Source: Myxococcota bacterium
GTDB taxonomy: Bacteria; Myxococcota_A; UBA9160; UBA4427
Assembly: GCA_030748735.1 (NCBI GenBank)
Contig: JASMLK010000131.1
Span: forward strand, 1-40,221
Direction of reading: 5' to 3'
DNA length: 40,221 nucleotides
The notes beneath the pieces are model-generated. The model saw only the letters and a list, made by a program, of their open reading frames with translations. It made no database searches and was not told the DNA's origin. Position numbers and translations under genes: made by a program. Shown here in pieces: positions 24,003-32,000 of this stretch; position 1 is the first letter of the stretch; each line of letters starts with the position of its first letter.

Positions 24003-24107
24003 GTGACGATCGAAGAACCGACCGGGGAAGAGTTCGGCGAACGGGATGCATCCCTCCCTCGGCCGAGGACCGCGATAGCGATAAGCGAGACAGCCAACCT
24101 GCGCTGA
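24003..24107 (+). CDS. Possible 34-aa leader peptide
   Basis: A GTG at 24003 preceded by GGAAGGA opens a frame to 24107 (MTIEEPTGEEFGERDASL, ending SETANLR). It lies within the leader between the sigma-54 start and korA. Its ribosome site coincides with the predicted transcript start, which weakens the case. No homolog is recognised. Confidence 0.2.
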   Translation: MTIEEPTGEEFGERDASLPRPRTAIAISETANLR

Positions 24108-24209
24108 GGCCTACACCTCATCACCAGGCTCCGCCGAGCGGGGCCCCAATCGACGGTCGCGTCCGCCAGGAGCTGGCCGCGCCCGGATGGATCATCAGGA
24201 GTCAGACAA

Positions 24210-26144
24210 GTGAGCAGCTCGTTACCCGCTTCTGACGTCCGCGGCGAGTCGGCGGTCGGTCTTCAGTCTGTTGCCAAGAACACCATCCACACGAACGAAC
24301 ACGTTCTCGAGATCGTGTCCGATTCGGGCGAAGGCGCGCAGAAGTGCGGCCAGATCTTCGCCTCGGTGGCGGCCAAGATGAGCTACGGCGTGTGGACCGT
24401 CGAAATCATCCCAGCCGAAATCGAGCCGCCGGCACGCACACCCGCGGGAGCCAGCGGCAACCTCATCCGCTTCGGGCGCGAGAAGGTCACGAACTGGGGT
24501 GACGAAGCCAACCTCGTCATCGCCTTCAACGAACAGGTCCTGCTCTCGCGACATCGGCTCCACGCACTGGCGGACGACTGCACCATCTTGATCGAGTCGC
24601 GCTGGATGGATCACGCCGACGAAGAGATCCGCCTGGCCTGGAAGGCCGCCATGGACGAAATCTCCGACAGCGGCTACCGGATCATCCCCGTTCCGATGGA
24701 AGAAGAGTGCCTGCGCCGGGTCGACGACCCTCGCAAGGGCAAGAACATGTTCGCCCTCGGGATCCTGGCGCAGATCTACGACCTCGACCTCGACAAGATC
24801 CACGACCAGATCCGGCAGCAGTTCGCGAAGAAGGCCCCGGAAGTCTCCAAGGCCAACTGGGACCTGCTCCAGCTCGGCGTCGACTGGGGGCAGAAGAACC
24901 TCGACTTCAACGTCGAGATCCCCCGCGTCGAAGTCGACGAGCCGCGGGTGGTGATGAACGGCAACCAGGCGTCGGCGTTGGGCGCCGTGGCGGCGGGGAT
25001 GGAGTTCTGTGCCATGTACCCCATCACGCCGGCGACGTCGGTGTCGCACTACCTGTGCGATGTCTTCGAAACCTACGGCGGCAAGGTTCATCAATCAGAA
25101 GACGAAATCGCCGCGGCCGGGGTCGCGATCGGCGCGTCGTATGCGGGCAAGGTGGCCCTCACGGTGACTTCCGGGCCCGGCATGGCGCTGAAGTGCGAGT
25201 TCCTTGGCCTGGCGATCATGACCGAGATTCCGCTGGTCGTACTCGATGTCCAGCGGGGCGGTCCCAGTACGGGGCTCCCCACCAAGGTCGAACAGAGCGA
25301 CCTGCTCTCGGCGCTCTACGCCCAGCCCGGGGACGCACCGCGCGTCGTCATGGCACCCGCCACGATCGAAGAATGCTTCCACGCCATGGTCACGGCACGT
25401 CGCATCGCGAAGACGTTTCGCTGCGTGGTCATCGTCCTGTCCGACGCCAACCTCGCGAGTGGGCAGCAGCAGTTCCGCCGCCCCGCGCTAGACGAACGCT
25501 GGCACGCGGCACCTGCGAATCACCGCGCGGTGGGCAACGACGAACGCCCCTACGACTGGGACCCCGCAACGGGGCTTTCCCAGCGCATCGTGCCCGGGCA
25601 ACCCGGCGGCATGCACACGGTCACCGGGCTCAATCACGATCAGGACAGCAAGGTCGACTACCGGCCCGAAACCAACCAGCTCGGTTGTGAAATGCGCAGT
25701 CGCAAGCTCGCGCTGCTTCACGAAACCATGTCACCGCCGCCGATCCATGGTGACGACGAGGGGCAGCTCTTGATCGTGGGTTGGGGCAGCACCCGCGGCG
25801 CGATCGAAGAAGCCGTGGATCGCGCACGCGCGGATGGTCAGCGGGTTTCGTCCACCCACATCACCTTCCTCTCTCCCCTGCAACCGGGCTTGCGCGAGAT
25901 CTTCGACCGCTTCGACCATGTAATGACGGTCGAGATCAACTACAGCGACGACTTGAATGCCCCCCACATCACCCCCGAGAACCGGCGACTCGGACAGCTC
26001 GCCTGGTTGCTGCGAGCGCAGACCCTCGTGGATGTAGATTGTTGGACGCGCGTCCCCGGCCAGCCCTTGCGGCCCGGGCAGATTCACGAAGCGATCCGCA
26101 ACAAACTGTCGAGTATCGACGCAATGGAGGCCACGCGATCATGA
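24210..26144 (+). CDS. korA: 2-oxoacid:ferredoxin oxidoreductase, fused gamma-alpha subunit (KorA type)
   Basis: A 644-residue protein with a gamma domain at about residues 30-220 (SGEGAQKCGQIFASVAAK, FNEQVLLS) and an alpha domain from about 245. The alpha domain has the TPP/2-oxoacid motif YPITPATS at 270-277, SEDEIAAAGVAIGASYAG, TSGPGMALKCEFLG, and a domain-II-like C-terminal part (LLIVGWGSTRGAIEEA, HITFLSPLQPG). This gamma-alpha fusion with a separate small beta subunit matches KorAB, which oxidises 2-oxoglutarate to succinyl-CoA with ferredoxin reduction; other oxoacids are possible. GTG at 24210 with AGGAG upstream. It is the first gene of the operon and overlaps korB by 4 bases. Confidence 0.9.
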   Translation: MSSSLPASDVRGESAVGLQSVAKNTIHTNEHVLEIVSDSGEGAQKCGQIFASVAAKMSYGVWTVEIIPAEIEPPARTPAGASGNLIRFGREKVTNWGDEANLVIAFNEQVLLSRHRLHALADDCTILIESRWMDHADEEIRLAWKAAMDEISDSGYRIIPVPMEEECLRRVDDPRKGKNMFALGILAQIYDLDLDKIHDQIRQQFAKKAPEVSKANWDLLQLGVDWGQKNLDFNVEIPRVEVDEPRVVMNGNQASALGAVAAGMEFCAMYPITPATSVSHYLCDVFETYGGKVHQSEDEIAAAGVAIGASYAGKVALTVTSGPGMALKCEFLGLAIMTEIPLVVLDVQRGGPSTGLPTKVEQSDLLSALYAQPGDAPRVVMAPATIEECFHAMVTARRIAKTFRCVVIVLSDANLASGQQQFRRPALDERWHAAPANHRAVGNDERPYDWDPATGLSQRIVPGQPGGMHTVTGLNHDQDSKVDYRPETNQLGCEMRSRKLALLHETMSPPPIHGDDEGQLLIVGWGSTRGAIEEAVDRARADGQRVSSTHITFLSPLQPGLREIFDRFDHVMTVEINYSDDLNAPHITPENRRLGQLAWLLRAQTLVDVDCWTRVPGQPLRPGQIHEAIRNKLSSIDAMEATRS

Positions 26145-27094
26145 ACGATCAGGCTCAATCCTTCTTCGGCTGCGGGCTCGACGACGAGCGCACCTTCGAC
26201 CTCGACGACTATGGCGACGTCGTCCCGCGCTGGTGCGGCGGCTGCGGTGACCACGGTGTGCTCAACGCCGTAAAGCGCCTGATGCGCGACGAACAACTCG
26301 TGCCGGAGCGCACGGTCTTCGTTTCGGGGATCGGTTGCTCGAGCCGCTTCCCCCACTACCTCAACACCTATGGCTTCCACGGGATTCACGGGCGGGCGTT
26401 GCCCGTAGCCACCGGTATCAAGTTGAGCCGACCGGATCTCGAGGTCTTCGCCGTCATGGGCGATGGGGATTGTTGTTCGATCGGAGCCGGCCACTGGCTG
26501 CACGCGACCCGATACAACATCGACATGACCGTGCTGATGCTCGACAACGCGATCTACGGTCTCACCAAGGCACAAACTTCACCCACGACGCCAGAGGGCT
26601 ACAAGACCAACACCCAGCCCAAGGGCAGCTACTTGCCCGCCCTCAACCCGATCGCCACGACGCTGGGCATCACCAACGTGTCCTTCGTTGCGCAGACCGC
26701 GGACTGGGTGCCGGCGCATCTGCTCGCCACGATCCGGGCCGCGTACAAGCATCAGGGCTTCTCGTTCGTACGCATCCTGCAGCGCTGTCCCAAGTTCACG
26801 GCGCCGCTCTTCGCCGAGCAGGCACGAACCCCGGACTTGCACGAGATGTTGCAGCACCCCGACGGGGTCACGGTCGCGGCCCTCGACAAGATCTACAAGC
26901 GGCGTCTGGAACACGACCCGTCAGATCTCGATCGCGCCCGCGAACTCGCGGAAGAATCGGAACACGTTCGCCTCGGTGTCTTCTACCGCGACGACTCGCG
27001 ACCGCGCTATGACGACACACGCCACCTACCGACCTACACCGCCGCCCAGAACATCGAGCGACTCAACGCAGAGTTCGACCGCTATGCCGTCTGA
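26141..27094 (+). CDS. korB: 2-oxoacid:ferredoxin oxidoreductase beta subunit (KorB type)
   Basis: A 317-residue TPP-binding beta subunit. WCGGCGDHG near the start (Cys32, Cys35) and GIGCSSRFPHYLNTYGFHGIHGRALPVATG (short blocks) are typical. The TPP/Mg motif is MGDGDCCSIG (Gly107-Asp108-Gly109) with downstream DNAIYGLTKAQTSPTT. The Cys residues ligate the single [4Fe-4S] cluster of this subunit class. It pairs with KorA to make a heterodimer or heterotetramer that reduces ferredoxin. ATG at 26141 lies inside the korA stop (ATGA) and the 3' end overlaps the next gene by 11 bases, so expression is tightly coupled. Confidence 0.92.
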   Translation: MNDQAQSFFGCGLDDERTFDLDDYGDVVPRWCGGCGDHGVLNAVKRLMRDEQLVPERTVFVSGIGCSSRFPHYLNTYGFHGIHGRALPVATGIKLSRPDLEVFAVMGDGDCCSIGAGHWLHATRYNIDMTVLMLDNAIYGLTKAQTSPTTPEGYKTNTQPKGSYLPALNPIATTLGITNVSFVAQTADWVPAHLLATIRAAYKHQGFSFVRILQRCPKFTAPLFAEQARTPDLHEMLQHPDGVTVAALDKIYKRRLEHDPSDLDRARELAEESEHVRLGVFYRDDSRPRYDDTRHLPTYTAAQNIERLNAEFDRYAV

Positions 27095-28160
27095 TCCCCG
27101 AGTGACACAGGCCCTCGATGCCCTGGCCGAGCCGATCCAGTCCTTCCGTTCGATGCTCTCGAACACGAGCGAACAGATCCGGCTCATGATCAGCACACGC
27201 GTCAAGCGCAACGGCTCTTCGATCGAGGCAACCCGGGCCGAGTTCGGCGAGTTTGCAGCCGGGCGCATCGATCCCGAGCGCATGGCGAAGGTCTTCTCGC
27301 GGGTCGAACCCGACGCCGTCGACCACGGTGAGGTCGTGGCGCGCGCACTCGACGTCTGCAACGAACTGCTGGCGCGGCGCGAGAATCTCTTTCTCGTCGA
27401 AGTCGGAGAGGGGGGCGACCTGCGCGCAGCCGTCAGCCATGCACTCGCGGACATCGGCCGCGCCTTCGCAGCGACCCGGATCGTCGAACTCGTCTCGCAG
27501 GGAAGCTACCGCGAGGAAGAGCACGCGAAGCTTCTGGAAGGGCATCCCTTCGAAGCCTGGAGCCGGGCCGAACGCAAGGTCGGCCTTGGCATCGTGGCCT
27601 GTGTGCACGGCCGCGACCTGCGGGTTGGCGGCTTGTTGGACTTCCTCGATCGCTCCTTCCGCCTGGTGCTGGTCGTCGACGGCCAGGCGCCCCCGGCTCC
27701 ACTGGTGCGATTGATCAGCCCCAAGGTGATGGTCATGCAGACCGCGGACGCCGGGGAACTCGAGTGGATTCGCCGCCACGACGGACCGGGGGTCGTGGCC
27801 CTGATGCCAGACGACACCGCACGCTTCCGCCACGATCCCGATGGGGGTGGCACCTTGGCCGAGCGCATGGTGATCACACACCTGCCCGAAGAAAAGCCGC
27901 GCCGCCTGGGCGTTTCGAGCGGTTTCCAGCAACGCGAAGACCTCGAACAGCTCGAAGCCCTGGCGACGCCCCCGGAGGCCGTGACCCAGACCGAGGCACC
28001 CGCGCCACCGGCCGCAGCGGCTGAACCGAGCGCGCCTTCTGCCTCAGCGGCAAGCGCCCCCCCGGCGGCCGAGGCCCCGGCCGCAACAGCACCGGGCGAC
28101 GCCGCGGACAAGCTCTCGGCGTGGCTCCTCGAGCAGACCGACCTGAGCGGTGCGAGCTAG
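27084..28160 (+). CDS. Unrecognised 358-aa protein between korB and rnfB
   Basis: I do not recognise a family. Residues 1-75 are helical (EQIRLMISTRVKRNGSS). Residues 85-270 look like an alpha/beta domain with repeated short hydrophobic strands (NLFLVEVGEGGDLRAAV, VGLGIVACVHGRDLRVGG, FRLVLVVDGQAP, VVALMPDDTARF). About 280-345 is a Pro/Ala-rich linker, and the end is a short helix (DKLSAWLLEQTDL). There are two isolated cysteines (DVCNELL, IVACVHG) and no CxxC, so it is not an Fe-S protein. It has no membrane segment or signal peptide. The linker and terminal helix resemble a tether. The ATG overlaps korB by 11 bases and rnfB follows after 11 bases, so it belongs to the operon and may be a coupling or assembly factor, which is inference. 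Confidence 0.75.
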   Translation: MPSDPRVTQALDALAEPIQSFRSMLSNTSEQIRLMISTRVKRNGSSIEATRAEFGEFAAGRIDPERMAKVFSRVEPDAVDHGEVVARALDVCNELLARRENLFLVEVGEGGDLRAAVSHALADIGRAFAATRIVELVSQGSYREEEHAKLLEGHPFEAWSRAERKVGLGIVACVHGRDLRVGGLLDFLDRSFRLVLVVDGQAPPAPLVRLISPKVMVMQTADAGELEWIRRHDGPGVVALMPDDTARFRHDPDGGGTLAERMVITHLPEEKPRRLGVSSGFQQREDLEQLEALATPPEAVTQTEAPAPPAAAAEPSAPSASAASAPPAAEAPAATAPGDAADKLSAWLLEQTDLSGAS

Positions 28161-28171
28161 AGGCGCACGGG

Positions 28172-29035
28172 ATGGAACTCGACGCCATCATCCGATCGAT
28201 CCTGATCCTTTCGGGGGTGTGCTTGATCTTCGGTGCGCTGATCGCGCTGGTGCACGGTCGCTTTCGCGTCTTCGAAGATCCGAGGATCGATGCAACCGTC
28301 GAGTTGCTTCCGGGCACCAACTGCGGCGCCTGCGGAACACCGGGTTGTCGTGCGTTCGCCGAGGCGCTGGTCGAGGGCGAGCACCAGCCGGCGGATTGCA
28401 CCGTGATGGGGCCCGAAGAAAGGGAAGACGTCGCGGAGATGCTCGGTGTCGCCGCCGGCGAGGCAAACGAGCGGGTCGCGCGCCTGTTGTGCGCGGGCGG
28501 CAACGACGTCGCCGTGCAGAACGCCGAATATCGCGGCTTCGAAACCTGCAAGGCCGCGGCGACGGTGGCAGGCGGTGGCAAGGGGTGCACCTGGGGATGC
28601 CTCGGCCTGGCCGACTGTGAAGCGTCGTGTGACTTCGACGCGATCACGATGAACGCCGCGCGTCTTCCACGGGTCGACCCCGTGCTCTGCACGGCGTGTG
28701 GTGACTGCGTCGACGCTTGTCCAAAAGAGCTATTCGTGATCATGCCTGCCGAGCAGCACTTGATCGTGCAGTGCCGCAGCGAACTCGAAGGCGACGAAGC
28801 CGAGGGGTTGTGCGAGGTCGCATGCAACACCTGCGGCAAGTGTGCCCTCGACGCCGAGGAAGGCCTGATCGACATGGTCAACGGCCTCGCGGTCATCGAC
28901 TATACGAAGAACGAAATCGCTTCCTCCGCCGCGACGAAGCGTTGCCCCACCGGTGCGATCGCCTGGGTAGACAACGTCCAGCTGCTGGACCGCACCGAAC
29001 CCGCGACTGAAGACACCGCGCAGACGACAGGCTGA
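28172..29035 (+). CDS. rnfB: Rnf complex subunit RnfB (ferredoxin-type Fe-S protein)
   Basis: A 287-residue protein with an N-terminal membrane anchor (about residues 5-26). A 4Fe-4S FS domain follows with Cys51, Cys54, Cys59 and Cys76 (TNCGACGTPGC, PADC). The C-terminal polyferredoxin part shows GCTWGCLGLADCEASC, CTACGDCVDACP and CNTCGKC, with a final RCPTGAI. RnfB is the cytoplasmic entry point for electrons from reduced ferredoxin. ATG at 28172. It sits between the unknown gene and the PFOR gene, not next to rnfA or rnfC as usual. Confidence 0.94.
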   Translation: MELDAIIRSILILSGVCLIFGALIALVHGRFRVFEDPRIDATVELLPGTNCGACGTPGCRAFAEALVEGEHQPADCTVMGPEEREDVAEMLGVAAGEANERVARLLCAGGNDVAVQNAEYRGFETCKAAATVAGGGKGCTWGCLGLADCEASCDFDAITMNAARLPRVDPVLCTACGDCVDACPKELFVIMPAEQHLIVQCRSELEGDEAEGLCEVACNTCGKCALDAEEGLIDMVNGLAVIDYTKNEIASSAATKRCPTGAIAWVDNVQLLDRTEPATEDTAQTTG

Positions 29036-29055
29036 AGGGACCAACGAGGTTCGAG

Positions 29056-32000
29056 ATGAGCGAGCGAAAAGCGCCCAGCAACGTGAAGTACCCGGGGATC
29101 CTCACCACCGACGATGGCAGTGGTGCGGTGATCGGTGCGGAAACCGCGGCCAGCGAGGCGGCCGGCGCCTATCCCATCACGCCTTCGACGCAGATGGGTG
29201 AAGGCTGGGCGGCCGCAGTCGCCGCAGGCGAGACCAACGTCAACGGTCGCAGCCTGATCTTCTTCGAACCCGAAGGCGAACACGCCGCGGCAGGCGTCAT
29301 GGCCGGTTTGAGCATGACGGGGCTGCGCTCGGCCAACTTCTCGAGCGGACAGGGCATCGCGTACATGCACGAGTCGCTCTATGCGGCGGTCGGCAAGCGC
29401 TTGACCTACGTGCTCAACGTGGCCGCACGCGCGATGACCAAGCACGCCCTGAACGTCCACGCAGGGCACGACGACTATCACGCGATCGACGACACGGGCT
29501 TCTTCCAGGTCTTCGCAAAGAGCGTGCAGGAGGTCGCTGACCTCAACCTGATCGCGCACCGCATCGCCGAGCTTTCGCTGAACCCCGGCGTGTGTGCCCA
29601 GGACGGGTTCCTCACGAGTCACACCATCGAGTCGTTCCGCCGCCCCGAGCGCGAGTTGATCAGGGAGTTCCTGGGCGATCCGTCGGACATGATCGAATCC
29701 CCCACGCCAGCGCAACAGATGATCTTCGGGGACACGCGACGACGCATCCCCGAGCTGTTCGACTACGACTACCCCGCGATGCTCGGCGTCGTGCAGAACC
29801 AGGACAGCTACGCCCAGGGCGTTGCGGCCCAGCGGCCATTCTACTTCGACCACATCCAGAGCATCGCCGATCGTGCGTTCGAGGAATACGCGGCGCTGAC
29901 CGGGCGGCAGTACGCGCGGGCGAGCGGCTATCGCCTCGCCGACGCCGACCTCGTGATCGTGGGACAGGGCTCGCTCGTCGCAAACGCCGAAGCCGTCGTC
30001 GATCACCTGCGCGAGACGAAAGGCACGAAGGTCGGGGCACTGAACCTGACCATGTTCCGCCCCTTCCCGAGCGACCTCGTGACGACGCTGCTGCGCGGCA
30101 AGAAGGCCGTGACGGTACTCGAGCGCACCGACCAACCCCTCGCCTCCGATCTTCCGATGCTTCGCGAGATCCGCACGGCCATGGCCAAGGGGATGGAAAA
30201 CCACCGCGCGCGCAAGAACCCTCCCCACGAAGGTCTTGCGGCCTGCGCGCCCAAGGAGATCCCCGAGTTCTATTCGGGTTCCTACGGCATGGGGAGCCGT
30301 GACCTGCAACCCGCCGACCTGATCGCCGCCGTCGAGAACATGCAGGACAAGGACGGCGGACGGCGCCACTTCTACCTGGGGATCGACTTCATTCGCCGGG
30401 GCACCGAGCTGCCGAAGCTCGAAATCTGGCAGGAACGAATCAAGGCCGCCTATCCGGGCGTCGCCGAACTCTCCCTCGAACGCGGCGAAGACGTCAACCT
30501 CATCCCGAGCGGCGGCGTCAACCTTCGCATCCACTCGGTGGGCGGCTGGGGTGCGATCACGATGGGCAAGAACCTGGCCACCACGGCCAGCGAATTGCTG
30601 GGACTCTGCATCAAGGCCAACCCCAAGTACGGGTCGGAAAAGAAGGGACAACCCACCACCTTCTACGCGAGTTTCGCCAGCGAGCCGATCCGCACCAACT
30701 GCGAGCTCAAGCATGTGAACGCGGTGCTCGCCCCCGACGGCAACGTCTTCCACCACGACGACGCGCTCGAGGGGATGGACGAGGGCGGCATCCTCATCAT
30801 CCAGAGCGACCAGAGCAACGAGCACGTGTGGAACGAGGTGCCCGAAAGAGCGCGTCGGGTGATTCGCGAGAAGAACATCTCGATCTACGCCCTCGATGGG
30901 TTCGCGATTGCTCACGGCGAAGCATCGAACCCCGAACTGCGCTTCCGCATGCAGGGCACCGCCTTCATGGGTGCCTTCTTTCGCACCTCTCCCCTCGTCG
31001 AAGCCGCGGGTCTCGACGAGGAGCATCTCTTCAGCGGGATCCGACAGCAACTCCAGAAGAAGTTCGGCCAGCTCGGAGAACAGGTCGTCGAAGACAACTT
31101 CCGAGTCATCGAACGTGGCTATCGCGAAGTGCACCAGATCGACACCAGCATGGAAGCCACGAGCCGGGACGAAGCCGAACCGCCGCCCGTGATGCCCGAG
31201 ATCCTCGATGGCCGCGGCTGGCGCGACGGGATCGCCAACCCGGGGCGTTTCTGGGAACAGGTCGGCTCCCTCTACAAGGCCGGTGAAGAACCAATCGCAG
31301 ATCCCTTTACCGCGCTCAGCGCGATGCCTGCGGCGACGAGCGCCATGCGCGACATGACGATGGTGCGCTTCTCGGTGCCCGAGTTCATCGCCGAAAACTG
31401 CACTGGCTGTGGCAAGTGTTGGACGCAGTGCCCGGATACGGCGATCCCCGGTGTCGTCAACACCACGACCGAACTCATCGAAGCCGCCATCGAACACACG
31501 AAGACCCCGGACCTTCCGATGAAGCGCCTCGGGCAGATCGTCAAGCACATCGACAAGGAAGCGCACAAGATCCTCACAGGCGTTCCGTTCAACGGGATCG
31601 GCGAAGTGCTGTCGCTCGCGTTCCAGAACGTGATCCGCAAACTCGACCCCACCCCCGAAAGGCGCGCCGAACTCGACGCCGAGTGGGGCCCGGTCTATTC
31701 GGCTCTCGCGGAGTTTCCGCTGGCCAAGACCGCACCCTTCTTCGATCTCCCGGAGCGAAAGAAGAAAGGCAGCGGAGGGCTGCTCTCGGTCACGATCAAC
31801 CCCGACACCTGCAAAGGCTGCGACATCTGCGTCGCGGTGTGCCCCGACGACGCGCTGCGCACGGTCCAGCAGACCGACGAAATCGTGGACCACTTGCGCG
31901 ACAACTGGGCGCTCTGGAAGAAGCTCCCCGAAACCGACGATCGCTACGTCAACATCTCGGACCTCGAAGAGGGGATCGGCGTCCTTTCCTCGCTTCTTCT

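Noticed and set aside
23504..24209. Several open frames of 80-230 codons in the gap before korA
   Set aside because: Composition is Arg/Ser/Pro-rich without domains and the frames run across the sigma-54 promoter; none has a ribosome site except the 34-codon leader, listed at low confidence.
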